Source: Dichetophora obliterata
Lineage: Eukaryota; Arthropoda; Insecta; Diptera; Sciomyzidae
Direction: 5' to 3'
Assembly (NCBI GenBank): GCA_963920525.1
Contig: OY986437.1
Coordinates: 28,212,863 to 28,276,862, forward strand
Length of the DNA: 64,000 nucleotides
Shown here: positions 22,937 to 34,878 of the stretch, in pieces
How the letters are laid out: every line of letters begins with the position of its first letter
Position numbering within the stretch: the first letter of the stretch is position 1
Notes under the pieces: generated by a model
The model's database searches: none
What the model was told of the DNA's origin: nothing
Seen by the model: only the letters and a program-made list of their open reading frames with translations
Position numbers and translations under genes: made by a program

Positions 22937-23469
22937 AAATGAATATTTTTGCCAGTTCTCGCAAAAAAGCTGTACGAAAAAACAAACTGTATATTTGCGA
23001 AAGAAAACAAAGAAAACAGTTTCCCTATATCCTTATGTTTGGTTCTTTGCTGCAAACAGAAATGCGAACCAAAGCGAGCAGAAAAAAAAGAGAGAAAGAA
23101 AACTATTGCGTTGTGTTATACGAACACAACATTTATTTGGTTTTTTTAGATTTTGTTGTCACGATGGCAAGCCCAAATGTTGTGATCTTAGGAAGAAACA
23201 AACAGAACGAAAAGAAACGCTTCCTTCGAGTTTGTTTGCGAGCCCTGATTTTTGCTAAACTTGCAATTGCATGGCAATAAAAAGTGATGCTTTCTCAAAA
23301 GGGGATTTTTTTATATTTTAATATCTAAAAAAGGGGTTATTTTTTGTTTCTAAAAGTAACTCTATGCAAGCAAGTACTTGATGCGTGTACTTGACCTTGC
23401 ATGTGAAATAGGCGCGAATACGCAAGATTTTTTAGCACTGTTTATGAAGCCTGGTAAAAATAAAATTAC
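22937..23469. other. Upstream region of the C2H2 gene
   Basis: Overlapping plus-strand frames (about 22773-23280) are rich in Lys, Arg and Glu and have no recognisable domain. They run antisense to the gene start, so I treat them as chance. The stretch likely holds the gene's promoter, but no element was identified. Confidence 0.4.
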
Positions 23470-23692
23470 GGCCCCTATTATGAATTACAACTCAACTAAG
23501 TTCACTATTTTCAACTAATTTTTTTTTCGTATAACTAATTACATACATTTTAGTTGAACCATGTAGTTTGACAATTCTTAAAAGGTTATGTCAAACTACA
23601 TGGTTCGACTTAAATATAAGTAATTAGTTATACGAAAAAAAAATTAGTTGAAAACAGTCAACTTAGTTGAGTTGTAATTCATAATAGGGGCC
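23470..23692. mobile_element. 223-bp near-perfect foldback MITE
   Basis: Arms of about 100 bp beginning GGCCCCTATTATGAATTACA are inverted and separated by a loop near 23575-23585. TAC is duplicated at 23467-23469 and 23693-23695. The 3-bp duplication and GGCCC start again suggest PIF/Harbinger-type mobilisation. The arm identity implies recent insertion or strong hairpin constraint. Confidence 0.88.
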
Positions 23693-23695
23693 TAC

Positions 23696-25358
23696 ATTTT
23701 CAGGTCGAGGGAAATAATGCACAATAAAATAACGCCCAAAATAATAAATTAAATAAAGTAAATAAATATTTTAGGCGATTTTTCATTGATTTTTGGAACT
23801 TTTTTTACTTGGGAGATCTTTTGTTTTTGTGTAATGTTTTGTTGGCCGATTTTGCGGAGAGCCAAAGTTAATTTTAAACTCTTTAAAATGTTCGAAATTA
23901 TATTAAATTTAATATTTTGCAAGCAGGTTTCTTGTAAGAAAAAACCAAAATCGAATGCCAATATTGGGGTAGATTTAACTTCAGAAATAAACTAGAATTT
24001 AAAACACTTAACAACATAATGCTCTTTAAAGAGTTGTGCGTCGAATGCAATGAATCTCATTATATCTGGTCAGCAAAAAAACTATTTTAAGTTATTTATT
24101 ATTTTGTTAATAGCATATAAAACGTTTAATATTTTTGCAATGCGTACACTAAAAAAACATAATTATTATAATAAATTTTATAAAATCGTTTTATTAAAAA
24201 AATTGTTACAGTTTTTTTCTATTTGGTACATTTTTTTGATGAATTTGGTACAAACAAAAATAGCAAGTGACTTATTGCCATTAACATTTGCAATATTACT
24301 TATATAGTTTTTTTTTAAATTAAATCAATGCACACTGAGAAAACGAAAAAATTTGCTACTAATTTCGTGTTATTTAACATACATTTCAGACTCAAATAAA
24401 AGATCGTTGATAAAATCATCATTATTTTGACTTTTTTCTGAGCAAAACAAAATAAAATCAGTTAATAGGCTATCATAAAAATCTGCCAAGAGTCGAAAGT
24501 TAAGTAAAAACACTCATAATAAACGCATATATAAGACACTTTCTGGATCCAAAGAACGCAGTTTCATCATAACTAAAATACTTAAAGCTATAAAAAATAA
24601 TTCCTCATATGTTCGTCATGTAAAATAAACTTTTTGGAGTCGTATTTATAAAAAATATATTCATATTTACTGATGTCTATTCACATGTCTTACTGAGGTA
24701 AAGCGAAGTTAAAATTAAAACGCCCTATTTCATTTTTGCGTGTGCAACATTGATTTTGGCTTACTCCACATTTTACAGTTATTGCTAATTTCAAGGTTTT
24801 TTCTAGCATCTGCGTTGCCTTTGCGCTTATGAAAACAAACACATGTACAAACAACAACAAGACAAGCTTCTGTCGTCGGGCACCAAATTTTTGACGATCT
24901 ACATAAAAGCAAATGCAACAAAAGCAACTTTCACTTGATTTGAATAAAGAATGGTTTAAGCTGTAAGCATCTATCGTATTTTGTTTGTGATCTAGAAATT
25001 CAGGTGCATTGAATGTTAACCATTTCGACCCCAACTTTTTTCCTGTGGCACAATGTTTTTTATTTTTAATCATATTGTATTTGTTCAAGAAGTGTATTAC
25101 CAAAATTTCTAACTGACACGCCCATCAGTTTGAGATTTAATCTAAAATTATAAAAAAATTTTTAAGAACACAATTCATAATATTTATGTACGCGTTCTTC
25201 AAGAATATTAAGACAGCGAACGAGTTCACAAGAATTCTGAATTGTATTCACACATAATATGAAAGGTTTCTTAAATTTTATGAATCCGTTCTTAGGTTTT
25301 ATGAATCAAGGTTTTATGAACGAAATTCAGAAATATTGTGTACAGATTTTTTTCTGTG
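23696..25358. other. Non-coding right half of the TA-flanked element
   Basis: No supported gene. A 137-codon minus frame (24690-25103) is unusually Cys-rich but has no recognisable motif and no splice context. The last 200 bp repeat the ATTCATAATAT words of the left end. Confidence 0.45.
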
Positions 25359-25360
25359 TA

Positions 25361-25470
25361 AGCTATTTTGGTCAAACAATTTTTCAAAAAACATTTTTTA
25401 ATAATCAAAAATCAGCTTTTTGTTGCTTTACTTACCCGCCAATCCGGGCCCCCTCAAAACTCCGGGCCCG
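25361..25470 (+). repeat. Continuation of the hAT subterminal repeat
   Basis: AGCTATTTTGGTCAAAC, AAAAATCAGCTTTTTGTT and GGGCCCCCTCAAAAC match the array at 19676-20171, from which it was separated by the TA-flanked element. Confidence 0.85.
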
Positions 25471-25516
25471 GGGGAAACACCCCGTTCCCCCCCCTCTCGG
25501 CGGGCCTGATGCTAGG

Positions 25517-26004
25517 TGATAGAATTCCATCACGAAATTAGCTACGAAAATTTGTTAACATTTTTTAATTTAACATGCTGCCTAAAGCAAAATTGCAGTA
25601 CCAGCATATGACCTGGCTGGTCTGGGCTTAGAGCTATGGGGCCTGAGAGACCCAATTGAATTCTTTTTTTTGGCAGACATTTACAGGAAAATGGTCAATC
25701 CTACGCATACGAAGTCTTTGAATGAATTGAAGTTAAACTATGAGAAATATTTTTACTCGATTTTTAGAACTTGTTTCTCCTTAAATATATTGTAGTTTTG
25801 GGAGTTTAAGATAAGTTGATCTTAATGTCAGGAAAGAGAAATAAAATGCCGAAAATTAATTATCAATCAACAAATTTAACAATTTTTTTTTTGCTTTAAG
25901 GTTATGGAAACGCTTTTGTGCATACAGATTTTAAGTGAAGGAAGCTTTACTTAGGTTAATTGTTAAATTTATGGGGATTTTAATGGTTATTTGTTTAATT
26001 AGGT
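25517..26004. other. Non-coding flank right of the hAT-type element
   Basis: No gene or repeat recognised. Confidence 0.4.
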
Positions 26005-26405
26005 GGCCTCGATAGTTCAGTGGTAGCGTGCTTGACTGTTGCTCAGGGGTCTCGGGTTCAAATCCTGGCCAGGCCATGGTTCTGCGCTATAACCATTCTT
26101 TCCTTATTTCTATTCAAAGTAACTTTAAAACAAATTTATTTACGACGAAAAGTCGTAGTTGGTGGTGGTAGGAAAAGTTTGTGAAAAGGAACGCTTAGTA
26201 ACTTGATTTGACTGAGGTCAAGGCATAACACTTGCCTCAGATTTGATATCACATGTTTCTACAGCTTTTGCCACATTAAGAAAATACTACACAAAAGTTT
26301 CACTTGACTACTCCCTTCTTCCATTCTGAGATATCACAACGGGCCAATAATTTTGACTAAGTGGACCGGTCAAAAAACCTGCTCCCTCCTTAGCTTAACC
26401 TAACC
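26005..26405 (+). mobile_element. Probable tRNA-derived SINE
   Basis: The first 72 bases (26005-26076) resemble a tRNA, with a pol III A box (TAGTTCAGTGG) and B box (GGTTCAAATCC). Acceptor arms pair with one mismatch, and the anticodon arm (CTTGA/TCAGG) closes a 7-base loop reading GTT. The D arm pairs poorly and the sequence does not look like a canonical tRNA-Asn. Together with about 330 bp of non-tRNA body, this suggests a SINE rather than a functional tRNA. The right end near 26405 is approximate. Confidence 0.55.
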
Positions 26406-27185
26406 TTTTTTCATCAATTTTGTTATTTTTCATCGAATTGAAATAGATTATTCTTAGATTACCGTAGAGAGACTTAAAATTAATAGCAATAAGGAGATAT
26501 TTATTATTAAATTGACATGAAGGATTGGATATGAAGCGTTTTAATTCTGAAAGTTTGCTCCAAATAAATTGTAATTTTTACAGTTGTCTGCAATTTTGTT
26601 CAAGTCGCAGTTTATCGAGCTAAATAGCATAATTTAGGCTGAAGTGCAATACAAAATATTTTTGTATGAAAATCAGAATTCCATACACCAAAACTCATCC
26701 TTGGAAGTAAATCCAGAAGTAAAATACTCAGTTCAGATAAAAATTTTATTTTAAAAGAAAAAAATTATGGAAGGTATATATGTACATTTCATGTGAAAAT
26801 GTATTTTAATGTAAAAAATCCACTGGCAAAATACTCAACTCTCACTTTTTCGTCCTTGGTACCTAAGTTAGGGCTGAAGTGCAAAAAATCGTGATCTTCG
26901 TATGAAAATCATAGTTCCACATCCCAAAACTTATCCCAAAGCAAAAGTTTCAGTCGTGAATTTTTTGATATGCGATAGCTGACTGCAAACTAATGAATCC
27001 AAAAATTGATATCTATCGTTTTTCATAGCGTAAAATGTTTAAGAATAAAATACTAAGTTAAAAAAATTGTTATTTTTAAAAATGAGAAAACGATCTTGCC
27101 AAACTAGAGACCAGCAAGAACCTTAACTTTACCTGACTTAATAAAGAAAGTTTTAAAAAACCACAGATTGGAAACAATGTTCGTA
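26406..27185. other. Non-coding DNA with two diverged ~230-bp repeats
   Basis: Two related blocks near 26635-26730 and 26868-26960 each read GCTGAAGTGCAA, GTATGAAAATCA, TTCCA and AAAACT-ATCC in order. No coding potential. Confidence 0.5.
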
Positions 27186-28429
27186 AAACTATCCCGTAAC
27201 GCTAATAGCCACCTTGACGTGGAAGCGCAAGATTCTGGCAAGGTCACCCTTGCCATTCAGGCCATTGTGGAGTAGTGTACAAAGTGCTATACACTCCGTC
27301 TATATCCCATATCTCTCCCCCCACCTATCTATGCTTTTACCTACCTTTTTCCAACCTCTCTAATGGACTGAATCATGGTGACATGGACCTGTGGTGAGGA
27401 TTGAATAGGCTGGAGGACCATTTTAAAAACTAATCCAGTCGCTTACAGAGCCATCCGGATACCTGGTATGCGGATCTCTGCACAGACGGATATCCCCTTC
27501 TCCACTACTCGTGGGTCCAATTATGGAAGTATCAAAGAAAATTAAAAAAAAGGAAACCGGCTCTCCTCAGAAACCGGAACGTAGTAGTGCTGGAGGAGAT
27601 ACCAGCCCATGCGGCGAAATAGTAGAAGGATGCTGGTGACTTTTCTGGCCGACTCCTCAGCTATGTTGCCAGAAGAGCTGAGATGATGGCTATCCTAAAT
27701 ATGGAGGGGGGGTGAAGGGTTTTGGAATCTTGACCACAAACAGTAGAGGCCATGCTTGACGCCGATTACCTCAGGATTAGGTTGAAGTTCCGAGGTCTCC
27801 TTTTGACTGATTTGTGATGGCCTGACAACGGGTGATTAGGTTGGTATAGTGTGCCGATGCCAGATCTGTCACTATTTATATAGCGGCTATTGCCAAAGTA
27901 GGTGAAGTGTGGCCATTCAGACGTTTAGAAGCGGTCTCAAAGCAGAAAATGCCAAGAAAACGAGTCTGGTTTCCTCTGGAACTAACAAGACTAGGAAACT
28001 CTAAGAGTTTTCAACCACCACCGTCCAGTTTAGAACTTGAGGGTCACCAAAGTGGAGGATCCCAAAAATGGCTCAAGGAAGGTGGTCATAACTTTGGACA
28101 AGGCATCTATTGGTCATTTCAGAAATCGCTTCGGGGTGTTTGTTTACAAGAAAAGTGAAAAGCTTACAAGAAAGATAAGCTAGCGTCTACCGCTAGTGGA
28201 GAGTAAAGCACTCTTCTAAGTGAAGATGCGGTAGAAGAGTCTGCTGTTAATGCAACGATAGATGCAGACCAAGCATCGGCAAGCACTCCTCTGAAGAAGG
28301 GTGCGATAAAAGATACATTGACCGGATGTCGGTAGGATCGTCGGAGTATGGTATTGTCAACATATTCGATGAGGATTCAGAGAAGCAGTTTCTTGAATGT
28401 GATTCGGATATTGGAGACAGAAAGCCTCT

Positions 28430-29640
28430 ATGTATTTAACGTAGACCCCTGCCGTGAAGGCTTAATTCTACGGTGCTCCAAAGCTTGGGACAAATATGAA
28501 GCGTCGGCCAACGCCCCTTCGGAATTCAAAAGATCCACCAGAAAAGTTCCCCTAATTCCACAGCACAAACCAACCTTTAACCATCAATTGACTATACATG
28601 ACCGTGACACATTCGGCAACTAAAATTGTATATGACTTGGTTATAAAATAACCAAAGGTCATTATTGGTATACATACCGATAATTTAACCCATTTTTTGG
28701 CACGCAACTTTGCTCACACGATCAAAGAGGGTAGTCTTTGTCATGAAAACTAGGAAGCGTTACCTACATAAGACCTATGGTACTGTTGCTATTTCATAAG
28801 GTTCCCAAATAATTTGTGGACACACCTCAGACTGCTTAGGCTTAACCGTTGCCTGTTCTCAAATTCCAAAGGTAACAGTATATTGATCCGGTAGTTGCAT
28901 ACCTTCCTAACGAAGGACCCAGCCCACGAGAGTCAATACCGGGCTCAAGGTTCCACCAGACAAGGTTCTTCAACATTCCGTCTACAGACCAAAAGTTCTT
29001 AGAACAACTATATTTGACTGTGACACCTTCAGTCACTAGAATTGTACATGACTAGGTTATAAATAACCATTGGTTTCCCAGTAATATACCGAGAGAACCA
29101 CAATCCTAGTTACGCAACCTCGTTAGCTTAATTAAGGCTTAATTAAAAGCCTCTTTCGGAAAACTAGGAAGCGTGAACCACAGTATACCAATTGGCTTAT
29201 ACTCGGTCGAAGGATTCAGTGCTTCTTACATAGAACCCTCATTCTAAAACAAGGTCTGCAGAACAACGATAGATCAGGTCTCCTCATCATTGATGAATGA
29301 CTGCCCCCACTCTTCAAGTTATATTGGATTGATCGTCCATCGAAAGCATATTAAAATAACAATGTTATGATAACTTAATATCAAACCCATGCTTTCTCCA
29401 AGATTTGGCGCCAACAACCAAGGCTCAAGGTAAACCTTTTTAGTTTACGGAAATCAGATGAACATTCAAGAGCCGTGTCTCAAGAATGAACTTATTTTGA
29501 GATCAATTCATGGGCCGTGCCCCATAAATTGTCCACCCAATAACCAACCATCACCCTTTTCCCTGGCTTTGGACAGGCAAATTCCCCTAAGGGCATTTGG
29601 AGGGTTTGGATATTGGAGACAGTACCATAATAGAGGGCGA
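28430..29640 (+). repeat. 5' region of the LOA-type LINE, ~400-bp tandem units
   Basis: Two related blocks contain the same landmarks: AAATTGTATATGACTTGG near 28624 and AGAATTGTACATGACTAGG near 29038, then an A-T-ATACCGA word, TTACGCAACCTCGTT-like sequence and AAACTAGGAAGCGT. The region also occurs inverted at 42370-45261. A fragment of its beginning (CTGCCGT-AGGCTTAATTCTACGG) is repeated at about 30788. Whether this is 5' UTR/promoter monomers or ORF1 is not clear. Confidence 0.65.
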
Positions 29641-29689
29641 GGAGAGTAAACTCCGAACTTGTTAGATTGCTGCAGATAAACCTACATTT

Positions 29690-30480
29690 AAGGCAGCCAG
29701 CGCCGAATTATTAATCCGCCTTAGGAGGGGCGGAAAATATGAAGTCCTCATTCAAGAGCCTCGTACTCATGGAGGCAAAATTTGTTGCTTGAAAGCGGAC
29801 GGATATAAATTTTTCTTCCCTAGCGACGCAGGTACTCCCAGATCGTGAATACTAGCGAAAAACTGTATTAAATATTTTTTGCTATCTAATTTCAGTGATC
29901 AAGATTTAGTGGCAGTTAGTCTTGAGCTAGGATCACGTAGCTGCTGGGTTGCGTCTGTATACCTAGCTCATGACCATCCTCACCGTCATCGAGCGGAAAG
30001 GAAGAAGCGTGGCGCCTGTTAATCAGAGCCGACGCAAATGCACACCCTACAGTATGGGGGAGTACAGACGTAAATGAAAGAGGTGAGTTCTTGTTTAAAT
30101 ATTTACTCAAAAGTTATTTATGTGTTTATAACGTTAGGAACGAGCTAACTCTTGTTACTCGCAGCAGGCGTGAAGTCGTAAACGTTTCCCTGGTCTCGGA
30201 ATTTTTTAATGATAGGATAACGAGCTGAAAAAGGCTTCAAGAGCACTCCTTCTTTGATCATAGGTATATTTCATTCGGTTCAAAGGGCCACTTCAATAGC
30301 AAAACTGTCTTTAGGAATCTGAAGAAAACAAATTAGTGTGACTTCAGGGAGGTAGTTGAAGCATCGTTACCTCCTCTCTCAGATGTTTACCCTTCGACGC
30401 CACATGAACTCAAATTAATGATCAAGCAACTGACGGGACCTTTGAATGAGACTAGAAATCTCATGCCGTAAGGGCGCCCC
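29690..30480 (+). pseudogene. LOA-type LINE endonuclease remnant
   Basis: Stop- and shift-ridden frames read as an EEP-type endonuclease of LOA LINEs. Recognisable pieces are SNFSDQDLVAVSLELGS with VASVYLAHD (29890-29975), an SRREVVNVSLVSEFFNDRI piece (30160-30215), and a SFFDHRYISFGSKGHF piece with NSKTVFRNLKKTN (30250-30335). The domain precedes the RT by the usual distance. It cannot be active. Confidence 0.65.
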
Positions 30481-30999
30481 AAGAGGTAAACCAAAACCTC
30501 CTTGGTGGTCAAGGGAAATTGATAATCTAAGGCCGCAGTGAAGGAAGCTATTTAATAATTCTATAAAATCAGGTAGAACTCAATGCTGGGATGAGTATAA
30601 ATTCAGTTCAAAAATTTTTTAGAAAGCAAAATTTTTTAGTAAAATAGACGAATCTTCCGAAGCATAAAGATACTCAAGCTACTCAAGGATCAGACCATAC
30701 CTGGACATCCTCTAGCGAGAGGGATCTCCTCATCGAGGGGCTTTGGCGATGAGTAAGCCTACAGAAAATCCAAAGTGTTTTACGTAGACACCTGCCGTGT
30801 AGGCTTAATTCTACGGTGCTCCATAGCGTGGGACCGAAATATTGCGTCGGCCAACGCCCCTTTGAGGGTTCAAAGGTACCAAATTAGCTAAATGTTGTGA
30901 TGACATTCGCAACCCTTGGTAGGGGTGGAGTAATCCTACAATAATCTTATCAGAGAACAGGATCAAACAGGCTCTGTTTAGTTTCAAACTGTGTAAGTC

Positions 31000-31950
31000 T
31001 GCTGGGTATGATGGTATATTTCCGGCCGCTTTACAGCAGACGGCGTCTGATATCCTTCCATGGCTTCTTGTCATTTTCAAAGGTTGCTTTGTAATGACAT
31101 ACATACCATCCAAAAGGAGTATTCAAAGGTAGTATTTATCCGTAAGGTAGATAGGATATCGCGAACGAGCCCGAAAGACCTTAACTCTATTAATTTATCA
31201 TCTTTTCTACTTGAAACACTCGAAAGATTGATTATCGCTCATAGTCGTTGTAACATCGACTCAAATTTGCTTTTAGTTTCACAACATGCTTTCATGAAAG
31301 GTAAGTCTATGTAAATGGCTCTGCACTCCCTAGTAGGCTTTATAGAAAATTTCTTTCTTCACAAGAAATACACAATAATAGCTTTTCTAGATATCGAAGG
31401 TGCCTTTAACAATGTTTTTCAGGAGGCAATATTGGCGCACTCATGAAGCTTCGGGTGGATGAGCCACTTTGTGCACTGATAAGCAACCTGCTTATCAGCA
31501 GAGTCGTCAGTGCATCTCTAGGTTACTCAAAAGCCAGGATATTTGTGAGAAGAGGCACTCCTTATGTCTTAAGGTTTGATCTTTGACCTGAAAGGAAAGG
31601 AATAGATTATTTAGAGGAATTGATTGGAACCATACGTGAATTATTGACTAGGCGAAACAACCATGAAAGACAATTTGGACTGCTTTTAACCGAGGCTAGT
31701 GTTATGCATTAACCACGGCAAGCATTTCCAGCAACTTCGTGGAAGAGGCAACAACTTTGGAGTTATTTTGGATAGAAAGTTCAGATTTAAACCGAGCATT
31801 CTTGTGCGAATTAATAAAGCCAATGTTTCTTTATATGCCTGTAAGAAAGCTATAGGTAAAACATGGGTACTTACCCCGAATATTGCACATTGGATGTATA
31901 TAGCTATTGTTAGGACAACCTTGCTATACAGTGAATCTGTGTGGTAGACA
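31000..31950 (+). pseudogene. LOA-type LINE reverse transcriptase remnant
   Basis: Fragments in several frames cover an RT. They are SAGYDGIFPAALQ (31000-31040), KVVFIRKVDRISRTSPKDL with INLSSFLLETLERLI (31120-31240), ASQHAF-like SQHAFMKGKSM (31275-31314), AFLDIEGAFNN (31381-31413, containing the first palm Asp), and the downstream GVILDRKFRFKPSI...YACKKAIGKTW block (31761-31870). The catalytic YADD segment is not recognisable, so part of the palm seems deleted. Confidence 0.75.
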
Positions 31951-32829
31951 GCACTAAATACACAGTCTTATTGCAAATTGCTATGGAAAGTACAAAGAAC
32001 GGCGGCTGTATGTATCAGCAGAGTACTATCAAGGTTCACTTCATCTGAGGTGCTAAATGCAGTTTATTAAGGAAATGGGTGAGGAAGGAAAACCTGTTAG
32101 AATAAGTACCCAGTAGCGGATGGAATATATTCCGAATATATGAAGCATCAATTACCTTGTAATGACCACTACTTCCGACTATATTACCTTACTATGCATA
32201 AAAGGCCTTACATTTAACATTGAATGAGACAGGAGGTAAGAGATCGCCTCCCTTCAGCATTACCTAGAAGTTATGGAGTAACATACTACTTGTATAAAGT
32301 TATTCGGATATTTGCAAAATCACTGCATTACTTTTCCTTGTATGCTACATTATAGGTAATGAGGTATGAGTTAATTACTTCTGCTATATGCAGACGCATT
32401 ACTTTTTGAAAAAAGTAATGCTTCCTTACCTGGTAATTTATTCTGTATTAGTTCTATGGTAGCCACTGGCAAATCCGCTGCTGGGTATATGGCCTTGCTC
32501 GGACCAATTAATTGCATAAATAAATCAATTACATATACCCCTCGATGTTATGGGAAAAAGGATGGCATAGGAAATAGCCATGACCCTTAAAGCAATCTCG
32601 TAGTAACTGGACTAACACTCTATTATCGATCTTGTAGGAGTAGCCTCTAGTAACATCGACTACACTATTGCCACTACCTCATTCGAGAATGTAACAATAA
32701 TCCCTACCAGGGTAGAATGGAATGGGTTACTACCGCTTTGATGGTAAATTTGACGGAAAAGTCGGGGAGGCATTTTTTCCACGAATCTGGACATCAGATC
32801 CTCATTTAGATAATCAAAGCATCTAGATA

Positions 32830-33170
32830 ATTTCACCACTTTCCAAGCTGGAATAATGGCAATTTATAGATTTGTGGAATCGCTGAGGTATGGTAAGATA
32901 TCAACTAGAGATATCTACATATTTACAGACAGCCAAGCAACGATAAAATCTCTTGGAGGTGTGTTTCTTACACCACCAAAAGTCCCTAAATGTCTCTCGT
33001 CTTTGAATGAGATGACAGTTCGACATCCATCTAGTCTGGATACCGGGGCATAGGGACATTTCTGGAAATTTTAGAGCAGATGAGCTCGCAAGAGAAGGTA
33101 CAACGGTAACGTTGCTGCCTAACATGGAAACATTAGGCATGCTATTTGTGTCTTGCAAAATTACTCTCAG
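32830..33170 (+). pseudogene. LOA-type LINE RNase H remnant
   Basis: A frame from 32856 gives AGIMAIYRFVE and IYIFTDSQATIKSL, the usual RNase H acidic strand. A shifted frame then gives an ISGNFRADELAREG-like C-terminal segment (33058-33100). The domain is broken by at least one frameshift near 33045. Downstream (33420-33490) a CRYEEKEETVSHLIC-like segment suggests the usual terminal zinc motif. Confidence 0.7.
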
Positions 33171-33890
33171 ATAACATGTTACAGAAATGGCTAATTTCAG
33201 GTGAAATCATAGCACCACCTCAAATACAGCCAGACAGTTATGGCCCAGTTAAGCTGAAAAACGCATGAGAAAGCTCATTCAAATGGCGAGAGAAGATCTC
33301 TCCAATCCGATTGGGGAGTGTCTACTTATACTATCCGAATGCCTACTTATAAGACAGTGTCCTGGTATGAGACACTGTCATATAAGTAGGCATGCCCTTA
33401 GCATGGGGGATCCATGCGAATGACTTCTGTAGGAGTTGCAGGTATGAGGAAAAGGAAGAGACGGTATCGCATCTCATTTGTTCATTTGTTCATCTCCTTT
33501 GCTGGGTTGTGAACCTGGTTTTGTTTTTGGGCTCTAACTTTTCACAGAATAAGGGTATCAAATAATCCGAGATATCGTTGGAAAGGTTAACATAAAGACC
33601 AACTTTTTATGAAGAATAATTAGCGTTTCGATTAAAATTTAACTCCTTTTGGCCAATTTTCCAAAGACGTGATTTTTGGCTCTTTCAAAAAAGTGGCTGG
33701 GTTGTGAACAAACTGAAAAATCCCAATGAAAGTCTGAAAATACGAATTAAAACACTCATAATTTTGTAATAAGTAACAACTTTATTTATTCAGAAGGGCA
33801 CAGGAGGCAAAACAAGTTTTAATGAAGACTCTAAGTCTAAAAAAATCGAAATGAATTGAAGTGTTAATTTTTTTTCCATTTTCTTTATCT

Positions 33891-34271
33891 TCATCCAAAT
33901 CGGTGACGCAATGTTTGCACGATCACTTTCCCATATTGGCGCACTTCAAGTGAACATGCCGGCCACATTTGTTGAACTCGGTGTTGTTTTTGCGGGCCAG
34001 TTTTTTGCCAGAAACCGATGGTGCAAAAATCAATATCCTCATCAGATGGTTTTGACGCTTCTTTTGCCTTAGGATGCTTGGTTGGTGCTAGTTGTGCTTT
34101 CTTCGGAGCTGATTTTCTGAAAATTTTTACTTTTCTGCTTTTTTTCAGCTTTAGATTATTCATTTTGTCTGGAGAAGTCAGCTCGCAGTTCTCCATTGCC
34201 TTTCGGCCAAGTTTCAATGCTTTCGTTGGGGTGGCTGCTTGTAATAGTAAAGTTTTATCCAACAATGACAA
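33891..34271 (-). pseudogene. C-terminal gene fragment: basic linker and Cys/His-rich tail
   Basis: The minus frame is 126 codons. It starts mid-protein, with a LLQAATPTKALKLGRKAM segment, and runs through a strongly basic stretch (Lys/Arg-rich, residues about 45-80), then DEDIDFCTI. Shifting frames after that point recovers KKLARKNNTEFN, CGRHVHLKCANMGK and CKHC. Together these look like a C-x2-C...C...H-x2-C...C-x2-C zinc module of the kind that ends several insect transposases. The two frame changes, and the lack of an upstream catalytic domain in this element, make it a remnant. The family is not named. Confidence 0.5.
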
Positions 34272-34878
34272 AACACTGGTGCTTCCTGACGATATTTGAC
34301 AGTTCTAGCAGAAATCTACTATGAACAACGGATGGTTCATAGCCCAGCCACCACAGTGGTTCACAACCCAGCCAAGACACTATTTTGGAAACATCAAAAA
34401 CAAAAACACTTTCAATCATATTTCGACATAACCAAATATTGGATCATAAAAAAGAATCAAAACACTAAATTAATATGCACTACACTCATCTTCTTGGAGC
34501 AACTTCACTCACTTGGAGAGCACTTTAAAAAAGTTTGCAAAAAATTTTCAAACACGATGTCTGTAGCTGCCACAATCATAACGTCTGTGCACTTAGGTGT
34601 CACATGATGGCAGAATAATGAGGTAGGGTAAGTAGCTTTGACAAGACCTATCGTTAATGTCAAAATCATAAAATATAGTGCTGCCATATCACAAATTAAA
34701 ATTCATTGAAAAATCCATACTTTGTCTTGGCGTTTCTGATGAAATCTTTTACTAGCAATACTTCAAAACGGGGAAGTACAGGTTTTTGATTTTAGGCAAG
34801 CTTGAAGCGGACTTATTCTGAGAAATATTGTTGCATGTTATAATCCAGCTTAAGCTTTCCACTTCGAATTTATTCTTA

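Larger units (their letters stand above)
20174..25358. mobile_element. 5.2-kb TA-flanked element with CACAGAAAAAAAT ends and a C2H2 gene
   Basis: Both ends read CACAGAAAAAAAT inward. TA lies outside on both sides (20172-20173 and 25359-25360). Removing the element and one TA restores a hAT repeat unit of exactly normal length (CATCTAAGTAAGCTATT against CATCTATGTGGGCTATT). Degenerate repeats with ATTCATAATAT lie near both ends. The interior holds a minus-strand multi-exon gene with C2H2 fingers and two foldback MITEs. No DDE transposase is visible. Confidence 0.85.
16347..25508. mobile_element. 9.2-kb hAT-type element with nested insertions, no transposase seen
   Basis: The ends are CAGGCCCGTAGAGAG (left) and the inverse of CAGGCCCGCCGAGAG (right). 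A perfect 8-bp duplication ATGCTAGG flanks them at 16339-16346 and 25509-25516. An 8-bp duplication with CAG-starting ends is the hAT signature. GC-rich GGGCCC tracts adjoin both ends, while the interior is AT-rich. No hAT transposase frame remains, so this looks non-autonomous or gutted. It contains a MITE (18927-19475), subterminal tandem repeats (19676-20171 and 25361-25470), and a TA-flanked element (20174-25358). Confidence 0.9.

Noticed and set aside
22773..23280. Overlapping plus-strand frames of 117 and 161 codons
   Set aside because: They are Lys/Arg-rich, overlap each other in different frames, run antisense to the start of the C2H2 gene, and show no motif.
24690..25103. 137-codon Cys-rich minus frame
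   Set aside because: No recognisable domain spacing for the cysteines, no start context, and it lies in the subterminal part of a TE.
26005..26076. Functional tRNA-Asn (GTT loop)
   Set aside because: The D arm pairs poorly, the acceptor has a mismatch, and the sequence departs from canonical tRNA-Asn; a SINE head fits better.
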